Positions 15,768-23,556 of a stretch of DNA of 64,000 nucleotides are shown here, one piece after another (position 1 is the stretch's first letter; every line of letters begins with the position of its first letter). The notes below the pieces were generated by a model, which worked only from the letters and a program-made list of their open reading frames with translations, searched no databases and was not told the origin of the DNA. This DNA comes from Prevotella sp. (lineage in GTDB: Bacteria; Bacteroidota; Bacteroidia; Bacteroidales; Bacteroidaceae). Both the position numbers and the translations under genes were made by a program. The stretch spans positions 248,001-312,000 of the forward strand of contig JAFZIY010000017.1 in the NCBI GenBank assembly GCA_017554105.1. The letters run 5' to 3'.

Positions 15768-16562
15768 ATGACAGAACTAAGGCACCTGCAACTGGTAATA
15801 ATGCAGATAATGAAGGATATCGACGACATATGTCGCCGAAACGACATTGATTATTACCTCAATGGCGGCTCAGCAATAGGAGCAATACGCCATAAAGGAT
15901 TCATTCCATGGGACGACGACCTCGATATTATGATGACCTACGATAACTATGAGAGATTCATAAAGGCATGTCGAGAGCAACTTGACCCCCAAAAGTACTA
16001 CGTGCAGGAAGGACTTAAGGACTGGCCACTGAACTACACTAAGATAAAGCTTATTGGCACTTGCTTCGACGAGCGAGAGGCTTACGCAAAGGAAGAGTGG
16101 CAGAAGGGTATCTTCATTGACGTGTTCAAAATGGACAATACATCGAGCAACCGCTTGTTGCAATTTTGGCAGTATGCCTGCGCAAAATACCGAGTGTGCT
16201 ATCTGATGGGAAAACGGACATACAAGAGTGCTAATTGGAAGAAAAAAATCTTCATGGCATCGGCTTTCCCACAAAACATCGGTTTCATAAGGCGGTTCTT
16301 CGAGTGGCAATCTGAACTTTACAATGGCAAACGGACAGAGTTTATTGCAAGTTTCTATGAATCGAAACGGTTCAAGAAATGCATTTTCCGACGCGAAGTA
16401 TTCGGCAAACCACTACGCGTGCAGTTTGAAGACGCCATGCTGCCAGTACCTGCCGACTACGACTCATACCTTACTACGTCCTTCGGCGACTATATGAAAC
16501 TGCCACCTGAGGAAGAACGTCAATTGAAACACCTGACAAAAATAGATTTCGGAAAATACTAA
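15768..16562 (+). CDS. LicD-family phosphotransferase
   Basis: 264 residues with the LicD signature NGGSAIGAIRHKGFIPWDDDLDIMM at about 31-55; the DDDLD aspartates bind metal. LicD proteins transfer phosphocholine or related phospho-alditols from CDP-activated donors to glycans. The product is probably a zwitterionic or phospho-decorated repeat unit. A TagD/GCT-like cytidylyltransferase encoded 1.2 kb away (17794-18201) could make the CDP donor; this link is inference. Co-directional with the glycosyltransferases, starting 19 bp after the previous stop. Confidence 0.88.
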   Translation: MTELRHLQLVIMQIMKDIDDICRRNDIDYYLNGGSAIGAIRHKGFIPWDDDLDIMMTYDNYERFIKACREQLDPQKYYVQEGLKDWPLNYTKIKLIGTCFDEREAYAKEEWQKGIFIDVFKMDNTSSNRLLQFWQYACAKYRVCYLMGKRTYKSANWKKKIFMASAFPQNIGFIRRFFEWQSELYNGKRTEFIASFYESKRFKKCIFRREVFGKPLRVQFEDAMLPVPADYDSYLTTSFGDYMKLPPEEERQLKHLTKIDFGKY

Positions 16563-16659
16563 TAAACCATTTTCCATAGTAAATAGTAATAGGAATGAAC
16601 GCAGAAGCAATGCTTCTCCACTTATAGAAAATATGTTTTGATACAACAATAACATAAAT

Positions 16660-17769
16660 ATGAAGAAACAAATCTATCTATTGCTCATATTGTTCGTTGC
16701 GCCACTATATGCATGTAACGACTTGGAAGAATACGACGTGGAGGATTATCTGACCACACAACCTATAGAAGTGGCCGAAGGGGAGATAGCCTTCTTACAC
16801 ATATCTGACACACATGGCTCAGACAGAAGTCTTTATCCTGCCTGTGACTTCCTCAATCAAACAGGATGCTCATTTGGTCTGTTATCGGGAGATATCATCG
16901 CAACAGAATTTATGAAGAACAAACTGCTGGCTTGCAAAAAGCCTTTCTTAATGATACCTGGCAACCACGACGCATACGACTGCGGTGGAGAATACCACTT
17001 CCGCACTGAAATGCTCGACCCGATGCAACATATAAACAACGTAGTCTTTGGTTCCGAGCAGGGCAACTACTGGTATCGGGATTTTGAAAAAGACGGCTAT
17101 TCAATACGTGTCATTGCCTTAGACCAGTTCCAAATAGACCATTACAGCAAGTCGGAACGTGTGGCAGCATCAATACTGACACAGGAACAGATAGACTGGT
17201 TCATCCAAACGATGAAAGACTCATACAACTTCGATGGAATAATAATAATGATACACGAGGGTTTTGGCAATGCCCACATAGGACAACGCGACATGAGCGT
17301 CACAAACGACTTCATATCCATCTATGCAAAAGACTATAAGAACTGCTACGACTACGCAGGAATCAATAACGCACTTATAATTCCTGACATCGTCGAAGCA
17401 TACCTCTCAGGAGAAAACATCGTGGGGAAAGAATACGTGAATGCCAACGATGCGGACATAATAACCGTGACCACCGACTTTGACGGGGCGCACAATAACT
17501 TCATATCATACTTCGGGGGACATACCCACTGGGATATGGTGGAACACCTGACAGGCTATCCGCGACAACTTCTTTCACTCATCGCATTCGGAGGCTACCT
17601 CACGGGAAGTGACCTGAAAGACCTCGTAAAGACCGCAAACGGCGAGGACTCATTCACCATCAACCTCAACATCATCGACTTCAAGAACCGAAGAATAACG
17701 ATAAAAAGACTTGGTTCGAAGAAAAAAGTCGACGGAACATTACGCGAGTCGATAGCATTCGATTACTAA
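16660..17769 (+). CDS. Lipoprotein metallophosphoesterase (calcineurin-like)
   Basis: 369 residues. Signal peptide with lipobox APLYAC (Cys19). All core metallophosphoesterase motifs are visible: HISDTHG (about 47-53), LLSGDI, PGNHDAYD (about 103-110), MIHEGFG, and GGHTHW near 285. Acts in the periplasm or on the surface, hydrolysing an unknown phosphoester. In this position, last co-directional gene after licD, it could trim or remodel phosphate substituents of the polymer, but the family is broad and the idea is untested. 97-bp gap upstream; a small palindrome AGAAGC-AAT-GCTTCT lies in it. Confidence 0.85.
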   Translation: MKKQIYLLLILFVAPLYACNDLEEYDVEDYLTTQPIEVAEGEIAFLHISDTHGSDRSLYPACDFLNQTGCSFGLLSGDIIATEFMKNKLLACKKPFLMIPGNHDAYDCGGEYHFRTEMLDPMQHINNVVFGSEQGNYWYRDFEKDGYSIRVIALDQFQIDHYSKSERVAASILTQEQIDWFIQTMKDSYNFDGIIIMIHEGFGNAHIGQRDMSVTNDFISIYAKDYKNCYDYAGINNALIIPDIVEAYLSGENIVGKEYVNANDADIITVTTDFDGAHNNFISYFGGHTHWDMVEHLTGYPRQLLSLIAFGGYLTGSDLKDLVKTANGEDSFTINLNIIDFKNRRITIKRLGSKKKVDGTLRESIAFDY

Positions 17770-17793
17770 GAGATATATTTACTTGAAAAACAA

Positions 17794-18201
17794 CTACATG
17801 CTATGTATCCTCTCCTTAAGCCATGAAGAGGAGATTCCTTCAGTGCGAGGAAGCACCACAACCTCGCGTCCATGCTCACGACACCATGCCATGGCACGCT
17901 GGAAACCTTCATGACACTGGTCGGGACCTACAACAAAAACATCAAATTCCACTTCCTCCACTATTGTGTCAACATCACGGTATTCCACAACACAGTCAAC
18001 ATATCTTATACTTTTAACCATATACATGCGTTCCTCTGTGCTATAGACAAGCTTGCTCGCAGGCTTGTACTTCAGCACAACATCAGAACTCTGTACGGCT
18101 ACTATAAGATAATCTCCAATTTCCCTGGCACGGCGGAACAATTCCACATGACCTATGTGCAACAAATCGTAAACGCCAACAGTAAATACTCTTTTCATCA
18201 T
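17794..18201 (-). CDS. TagD/GCT-like cytidylyltransferase
   Basis: 135 residues of the nucleotidyltransferase superfamily: VGVYDLLHIGHVELFRRAR (HxGH motif near residue 17), and the RTEGISSSWLK motif near the end that matches RTxGIS(T/S) of glycerol-3-phosphate cytidylyltransferases. Makes CDP-glycerol or a similar CDP-alcohol from CTP. Encoded against the direction of the polysaccharide operon but enclosed by it, next to licD. Substrate could also be phosphoethanolamine-like or another alditol phosphate. MMKR gives two adjacent possible start codons. Confidence 0.85.
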   Translation of the reverse strand: MMKRVFTVGVYDLLHIGHVELFRRAREIGDYLIVAVQSSDVVLKYKPASKLVYSTEERMYMVKSIRYVDCVVEYRDVDTIVEEVEFDVFVVGPDQCHEGFQRAMAWCREHGREVVVLPRTEGISSSWLKERIHSM

Positions 18202-18215
18202 TTGATTGTTTCGTG

Positions 18216-18245
18216 CAAAGTTACCACATTATTTGAAAAGCACAA
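18216..18245 (-). promoter_or_regulatory. Promoter of the cytidylyltransferase gene
   Basis: Minus-strand TAACTTTG (-7, 18216-18223) with TTG (18243-18245) 19 bp upstream. Confidence 0.6.
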
Positions 18246-18260
18246 AATATAGAACGAGAA

Positions 18261-19433
18261 ATGCAATATTTAGTATGTTTATTTGTTATAATAATGTCAG
18301 AGATTGTAATAACTAAGGCAGACCTAAATATGAACATACATATAATCTACTCTATTATAGCATTGATTGCAGCATGCCTGTGCGGAATAATAACCATTCC
18401 CTTCGTTCTTGACTTCTGCAAGAAGAAGGGAATCTACGACCTGCCCAACCAAAGGAAGATTCACAAAAACGCCGTACCACGACTGGGAGGAATAGTGTTC
18501 TTGCCGAGCGTGCTGATAGGATGCTGCGTCGCATTCCTCTTAGCGGGAATACATGGAACGACATCGGTGACGCTGAGCCTATGGACAATCTATTTCGTCT
18601 TTGGCGTTACTGCCATTTACATCATTGGCATCATCGACGACTTGTTCGATCTCAATGCAATGGTGAAGTTGGTTGTTCAACTGGTTGCAGCATCGATGCT
18701 CCCTCTGGCAGGACTATGGATAAACAATCTCCACGGTCTTTTCGGCATTCACGAGATACCTTTCATCATCGGTGCGCCACTTACCGTGATTACCGTGACG
18801 TTCATCTCTAATGCCATCAACCTTATTGACGGCATTGACGGGCTGTCAGGAAGTCTTACGGTACTGATTCTTTGCGGCTTTGCCATTTCCTTCAGTTACT
18901 GGCAACTGTGGTATTACGTCATCATAATATGTTCGCTGATAGGAATACTTCTTGCCTACCTATACTTCAATATCTTCGGCAAGGCAGAGGAGAACCGTAA
19001 GATATTCATGGGCGACACAGGGTCGCTATCCATCGGTTTCCTGCTGGCATTCCTGTCGCTGAAGTTGGTGATGAAAAACTCAATGGTACTACAGTCGAGC
19101 AGCGATGAACTGTTGCTGGCATTCACCCTGCTTCTTGTACCGACATTTGACGTGTTCCGCGTGTCTCTCCTTCGTATCAGGAACAGGTTCTCGCCATTGA
19201 GGGCAGACAAGAACCATATCCATCACAAGCTGTTGCGCACAGGCCTGTCGCCCCATGCCACACTGATAACCATCTTATGCCTTGCATTGGCATTTATTGC
19301 AATAAACTATACGCTGTATCAGTTCTGCAACCTCACGGTAATTGTCATTGCAGACATCGTGATTTATTCGACCTTCCACCTTCTGGTAAACTATATAATC
19401 AAGCGGAATGGTGAGAAACCACATGTGTTTTAA
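18261..19433 (+). CDS. Polytopic undecaprenyl-phosphate N-acetylaminosugar-1-phosphate transferase (WecA/MraY family)
   Basis: 390 residues if the first ATG is used; ATGs at 18294 (MSEIV) and 18330 (MNIHII) are equally plausible starts since hydrophobic sequence begins there. About 10-11 membrane helices. Family motifs: PNQRKIHKNAVPRLGG, the Mg-binding IDDLFDLNA, NAINLIDGIDGLSG, FMGDTGSLSIGF, and the cytoplasmic ADKNHIHHKLL (HxHH-type carbohydrate-recognition motif). Forms undecaprenyl-PP-HexNAc to initiate a glycan. The locus thus encodes both a polytopic (this) and a monotopic (5279) initiating enzyme. Followed by a strong terminator. Confidence 0.9.
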   Translation: MQYLVCLFVIIMSEIVITKADLNMNIHIIYSIIALIAACLCGIITIPFVLDFCKKKGIYDLPNQRKIHKNAVPRLGGIVFLPSVLIGCCVAFLLAGIHGTTSVTLSLWTIYFVFGVTAIYIIGIIDDLFDLNAMVKLVVQLVAASMLPLAGLWINNLHGLFGIHEIPFIIGAPLTVITVTFISNAINLIDGIDGLSGSLTVLILCGFAISFSYWQLWYYVIIICSLIGILLAYLYFNIFGKAEENRKIFMGDTGSLSIGFLLAFLSLKLVMKNSMVLQSSSDELLLAFTLLLVPTFDVFRVSLLRIRNRFSPLRADKNHIHHKLLRTGLSPHATLITILCLALAFIAINYTLYQFCNLTVIVIADIVIYSTFHLLVNYIIKRNGEKPHVF

Positions 19434-19440
19434 GTAAAGA

Positions 19441-19475
19441 TTAACTCCCAATGGACGGTCATCCATTGGGAGTTA
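19441..19475. terminator. Bidirectional terminator between converging genes
   Basis: TTAACTCCCAATGGA pairs with TCCATTGGGAGTTAA (15-bp stem, short loop) between the wecA-like gene and the converging nuclease gene. Confidence 0.85.
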
Positions 19476-19485
19476 ATGATTAGCT

Positions 19486-20403
19486 TTATTTCAGTCCCCA
19501 AGCATTAGGAGCAAAACTTGACTCCACACTCTGTTCAATGTCGTCAGGCAGATTACAGAAGAAGTCGATACCTGTCTTCTGCTCCAGTTCATCGATACTG
19601 ACTGCGTAGTTCTTGAGGTTGTCTGTACTATTATCAATTGCAGTATGTTCCATCCAGAAGCCGATGGCACGATATCCGCTGGAGTTCTTCAACAACAAAG
19701 CGGTGAAGAAGAACTTAGGCACAATAAGCCTGCTACTTATACGCTTTATTATTTGGTTCTCATTGTCTATTGTACCACCCTTGCAGACATACAAGACATC
19801 CGAAGTATTTGACGGAGTCCACGCACTGCGGATTTTCTCTTCAAGTTTCTTCCAAATGCCACTATTGAACTCGCTATACTGTGGCTGCATGTTGGTGAGA
19901 TAGAATGTCTGATAGTTTGCCCTATCGGAATAAAGACGGTCAGCAGAAGGACATATATGCCCGTGGTTAAATCCTGAACCCCAGAATAAATCCTGACCGA
20001 AATAGTCATAAGAAGGTAAATCCTCATCAAATGGATACTGAGGATCACCATAATAACGAGATATTCCCGTAACCTGATAACCTCTCATCATCTGATAGCA
20101 TGACCAACGCTGCGACTTTTTCTCGATGTCCCATTCAACGGAATAGTTGACACCATTGCTGTAAGAATCACTTGTCTTATGGACAACGACGATGTTGTTA
20201 CCTGTCTCACGAAGACGTGGGAATTCCAGACGAGTCACCTCAGAGGGGACACCGGCTTTCACAACATTCTTGTTGCTATTCACCTCTGTCTTGCCACCAC
20301 CACTTGGTGTGGAAGGTACGCCGTCATCATCACCATCACCGCCACAACCAGCCAACACGAGTGTTGCGGCTATCATAAAAGCAAATATTCTCTTGTTTGA
20401 CAT
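19486..20403 (-). CDS. Secreted DNA/RNA non-specific endonuclease (NucA/NUC1 family), lipoprotein
   Basis: 305 residues. Signal peptide with lipobox VLAGC (Cys19), followed by an acidic/Gly/Ser linker. The nuclease core has FNHGHICPSADR around residue 167-178: this replaces the usual DRGH with NHGH, keeping the catalytic His, and YLTNMQPQYSEFNSGIWKKLE around 193-213, which holds the metal-binding Asn. The family cuts DNA and RNA without sequence preference. It is expected on the cell surface or in the periplasm. Neighbouring genes (OB-fold lipoproteins, TonB receptor, EEP nuclease) suggest a role in nucleic-acid scavenging. The D-R to N-H change is a visible departure from DRGH, though other Bacteroidetes members may share it. 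Confidence 0.88.
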   Translation of the reverse strand: MSNKRIFAFMIAATLVLAGCGGDGDDDGVPSTPSGGGKTEVNSNKNVVKAGVPSEVTRLEFPRLRETGNNIVVVHKTSDSYSNGVNYSVEWDIEKKSQRWSCYQMMRGYQVTGISRYYGDPQYPFDEDLPSYDYFGQDLFWGSGFNHGHICPSADRLYSDRANYQTFYLTNMQPQYSEFNSGIWKKLEEKIRSAWTPSNTSDVLYVCKGGTIDNENQIIKRISSRLIVPKFFFTALLLKNSSGYRAIGFWMEHTAIDNSTDNLKNYAVSIDELEQKTGIDFFCNLPDDIEQSVESSFAPNAWGLK

Positions 20404-20441
20404 TGTATAGGATTTTTAGTTATTAATGCTTTTGAAAATAA

Positions 20442-20481
20442 AGCGCATTGGAGTGCATATGCAACTACACTCTAATGCGCT
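20442..20481 (-). terminator. Terminator after rpmE2
   Basis: Imperfect stem AGCGCATTGGAGTG / CACTCTAATGCGCT followed on the minus strand by TTATTTT. Confidence 0.75.
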
Positions 20482-20513
20482 ATAATTCTTCAGTAATATA
20501 TAAAAGGTATATA

Positions 20514-20768
20514 TTATTTCTTGGTACTCTTAGCGTAACGGCTCATGAAGCGGTCTACGCGACCTGCTGTATCGACGAGCTTGCTCTTACCAGTATAGAA
20601 CGGGTGAGAGGTGCTTGAGATTTCCAACTTTACCAAGGGGTAGGTCTCTCCTTCAAATTCCACTGTCTCTGTAGCCTTGCATGTAGATTTTGAAAGGAAC
20701 ATATCGCCGTTGGACATATCCTTGAATACGACGGGGCGATAGTTTTCGGGGTGAATACCTTTTTTCAT
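20514..20768 (-). CDS. rpmE2: 50S ribosomal protein L31 type B
   Basis: 84 residues. [25 protein letters not shown] and [23 protein letters not shown] are the L31 signature. It lacks the CxxC pairs of zinc-binding (type A) L31, so it is the C-minus type B form usual in Bacteroidetes. Type B is often the zinc-starvation form elsewhere, but here it may be the only L31. Monocistronic with its own promoter and terminator, inserted between the nuclease and the OB-fold lipoprotein genes. Confidence 0.96.
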   Translation of the reverse strand: MKKGIHPENYRPVVFKDMSNGDMFLSKSTCKATETVEFEGETYPLVKLEISSTSHPFYTGKSKLVDTAGRVDRFMSRYAKSTKK

Positions 20769-20829
20769 TTTCTTTTTAAACTGTTATTATTAATATGACT
20801 AATTATTCCGCACAAAACGTAACGGGCTG

Positions 20830-20859
20830 CAAAATTACAAAGAATTTCGCAACCCGCAA
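20830..20859 (-). promoter_or_regulatory. rpmE2 promoter
   Basis: Minus-strand TAATTTTG (20830-20837) with TTG at 20857-20859, 19-bp spacer. Confidence 0.55.
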
Positions 20860-20876
20860 AATATTTCAGGAGTTTT

Positions 20877-22571
20877 TTAATTTCCGTAATATATTTCTAT
20901 CGTCTTGACACGTAATTGAGTACCACCCGAATTTGATGAGAATTCATTGTAGATGGTCAGTGTCGTGCCTTCTGCCTCTCCGTAAAGAGTATCATTTCCT
21001 GTGTAACTGCCATCACAATTGAGCACTACCTTGGCAATCTTCATGTTGTTGCCACTTACTCTGACGAGGTTCTTTGCATACATACGAACAACAGGTTCAT
21101 AGTAGGCAGGCGCATTTCTACCCTCACCTTTCTCGAAAGACACGCTGCACATGTTGGTAGATACGGCAAGTTCTGCCGTCTCTTTTACCCATCCTTGTTG
21201 TGAAAGGACAATCTCTTCCGGAATAGCATCAGAAGGTATGGTAACAGAATTGTCGGTTATTGTCACGACACTACCCTCAACGGTCTTGGTTATGTCGCCC
21301 CCTTGTCCTGAGCCGCCCTCTGTTTGTCCGTTGAGAGAATAGAGAACATTTCCGGCATCAAACTCAGGTGTGTTGCCCCTGAAGTTCTTGCACTTACCCT
21401 TGACAATTACAACGTCGCCGACCTTTATCTGGTTTGCAGAAGTAAAGTTTGCGCCACCAAGATACTTGCCACGATAAACCTGCAACTGATTGTTTTCTGT
21501 TCCGTCGTCAGAGATGAAATAAGTAGCATTACCATTTTGAACGCTTACTTCCTGAATCTTAGATATCTTACCTTTGACATATATTTCGTCAGTCAATTGT
21601 CCATCTGCCATTGGGGTGATGAGAGCCAATGCGGCAGCAACGTTATAAGGATCGTTTTGTACACCGGAGCCCTCTGGGTCGCCTGCAGGAGTTTCCTCTG
21701 CATATTGCCCGTTAATCATATATATAGAACTTCCAGTGTCGAACTCAGGTGTATTGCCCTTGAAGTTCTTACACTTACCCTTAACAATCACCTCGTCGCC
21801 GACCTTTATCTGGTCTTCAGAAGTGAACGATTTACCTCCAAGATACTTGCCACGATAAACCTCCAACTGATTGTTTTCTGTTCCGTCGTCAGAGATGAAA
21901 TAAGTAGCATTACCATTTTGAACGCTTACCTCCTGAATCTTAGATATCTTACCCTTGACGTATATTTCGTCTGTTATTTCTCCATCTTTCATTGGGGTGA
22001 TGAGAGCCAATGCGGCAGCAACGTTATAAGGATCGTTTTGTACACCTGTTCCTTCTGGTTCGCCGAGAGGAACTTCCTCTGCGTATTGCCCGTTGAGCAT
22101 ATATAGAGCACTTCCTGTATCGAACTCAGGTGTATTACCCCTGAAGTTCTTACACTTACCCTTGACAATCACCTCGTCGCCGACCTTTATCTGGTCTTCA
22201 GAAGTGAATGGCTTACCTCCAAGGTACTTTCCATGATATACCTGTAACTCATTATTGGTACTTCCATCATCGGAAATGTAATAATCTGCGCTACCATAGC
22301 TCAGATCAATGTTTGAAATGGCTGATATTTTACCCTTCACAAAGATGACTTCTGTCGTCTCACCGTCAGCCATGGCCTTTATCATTGTCAGCGCCGCAGC
22401 AACGTTATACGGGTCATCTACCGTTCCTGTACCCTCTGGGTCACCGATAGGAACTACCTCTTTGCCACCATTGCCCTCGGGGAACCCGTATGGTGCAGGA
22501 ACATCCTCGCAACTTGATAGTGTGAATACTGCAATAGCAAGCATCATCACTGAATAGATTATTTTCTTCAT
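20877..22571 (-). CDS. Lipoprotein with three tandem 127-residue OB-fold-like repeats
   Basis: 564 residues from MKKIIYSVMMLAIA; upstream in-frame ATG rejected because the signal peptide starts here. Lipobox TLSSC. Three near-identical repeats begin with G(D/E)PEGTG..DPYNVAAAL and run through VKGKIS.I, YFISDDG, VYRGKYLGGK, QIKVGD(E/V)VIVKGKCKNF(R/K)GNTPEF; the DNA period is exactly 381 bp. The pattern resembles the OB-fold domains (DUF5689/DUF6359-like) common in Bacteroidetes surface lipoproteins near nucleases. A C-terminal ~140-residue beta-rich domain follows. Such OB folds may bind nucleic acid or carbohydrate; which is unknown. Last gene of the TonB-receptor operon. Confidence 0.75.
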   Translation of the reverse strand: MKKIIYSVMMLAIAVFTLSSCEDVPAPYGFPEGNGGKEVVPIGDPEGTGTVDDPYNVAAALTMIKAMADGETTEVIFVKGKISAISNIDLSYGSADYYISDDGSTNNELQVYHGKYLGGKPFTSEDQIKVGDEVIVKGKCKNFRGNTPEFDTGSALYMLNGQYAEEVPLGEPEGTGVQNDPYNVAAALALITPMKDGEITDEIYVKGKISKIQEVSVQNGNATYFISDDGTENNQLEVYRGKYLGGKSFTSEDQIKVGDEVIVKGKCKNFKGNTPEFDTGSSIYMINGQYAEETPAGDPEGSGVQNDPYNVAAALALITPMADGQLTDEIYVKGKISKIQEVSVQNGNATYFISDDGTENNQLQVYRGKYLGGANFTSANQIKVGDVVIVKGKCKNFRGNTPEFDAGNVLYSLNGQTEGGSGQGGDITKTVEGSVVTITDNSVTIPSDAIPEEIVLSQQGWVKETAELAVSTNMCSVSFEKGEGRNAPAYYEPVVRMYAKNLVRVSGNNMKIAKVVLNCDGSYTGNDTLYGEAEGTTLTIYNEFSSNSGGTQLRVKTIEIYYGN

Positions 22572-22633
22572 ATTATGTTTGTTTTTATTTTCCTTGTTAT
22601 ATAAAATCATTTCTGATTTATGTTGTCAGAGAA

Positions 22634-23536
22634 TTAATTCCCAACGACAGCAATGTCATTAATATCACGCATCACAATTTCCCATGAGTCGTTGTAACGC
22701 TTCATTATCCCCGTAACTGACACTGTGCGATGTGGCAACAGCGCTGAAGCGAAGTCAGAATAGTTGCTGTTGTATAGCATCACAGTGGTAGGTTGCTCAA
22801 CGAAGAACCATGAGATGGAATTGTTCAGTTCGGGGTTGGCAAACTGCGCTGCTTCATCGAATGGCAGAGGCACGGTAGTAGTGCCATTATAGTAAGAACC
22901 TTTCGAAAAAGTAACGTTCTCCACAACGCCCAACTTGCCGCCGTCCTCAAGTGCTTTCCATGTGGTCTTTGTCGTACCACTTGCAAATACTTCAGGCTCA
23001 ATAATCTTAGAGTTACCCGTTATGCGGAAATGCTCTTGCCACTGCTTGCGTGAGATTTTGCCAAGCTGGTCTTTTCCAGCATTGTTGCCCTGTGACACCT
23101 TTGACGGCATTCCAATCTGTGGCTGCATGCGGTAGTTGCCAACGCAAAGACCTTTCAGTTCGACAAGTATTTCAGCACCGACAGGCAGATAGCCATAAAG
23201 TCCGCCCTGCTGTATCTCTATCAGAATGGCACCGGTCTCATCCTGTATTGCAACCTCGTTGTATATGTTGCCCGAAACATCGTTGGCAGTAACAAAGCCA
23301 CGTATCTGCAAATTTTCCGTCACTTCTGTGAAAGATTCGCCGTCGCGGAAGTCGGTGGTCATTACCGTACTGTACATCTGCTTTAGTTCCTGGATAGTAA
23401 CCACGTTGGTTGCCTCAATGTTGTTGTTGCCGTATGGAGCGCCCTTGCTGAAGTCGGGCTCGTCATAGTCTTTGTCCATACATGCCGTCATGCCGAAGCA
23501 GAGTGCAGCCACCAAAAGATATGATAATGTTTTCAT
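22634..23536 (-). CDS. DUF5689-type OB-fold lipoprotein
   Basis: 300 residues. Signal peptide with lipobox FGMTAC (Cys19). An N-terminal OB-like domain (ENLQIRGFVTANDVSGNIYNEVAIQDETGAILIEI, about 75-110, then LPVGAEILVELKGLCVGNYRMQPQIG) has the same logic as the repeats in the downstream gene: a linking strand, a ligand phrase and a VELKG strand. The second half has no recognised family. Sits 20 bp after the TonB-dependent receptor-like gene, so it is probably its surface-exposed lipoprotein partner, as SusD-like proteins are for SusC, although it is not SusD-like. Confidence 0.75.
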   Translation of the reverse strand: MKTLSYLLVAALCFGMTACMDKDYDEPDFSKGAPYGNNNIEATNVVTIQELKQMYSTVMTTDFRDGESFTEVTENLQIRGFVTANDVSGNIYNEVAIQDETGAILIEIQQGGLYGYLPVGAEILVELKGLCVGNYRMQPQIGMPSKVSQGNNAGKDQLGKISRKQWQEHFRITGNSKIIEPEVFASGTTKTTWKALEDGGKLGVVENVTFSKGSYYNGTTTVPLPFDEAAQFANPELNNSISWFFVEQPTTVMLYNSNYSDFASALLPHRTVSVTGIMKRYNDSWEIVMRDINDIAVVGN

Positions 23537-23556
23537 TTTCTTACGTTTTGTGGTTG

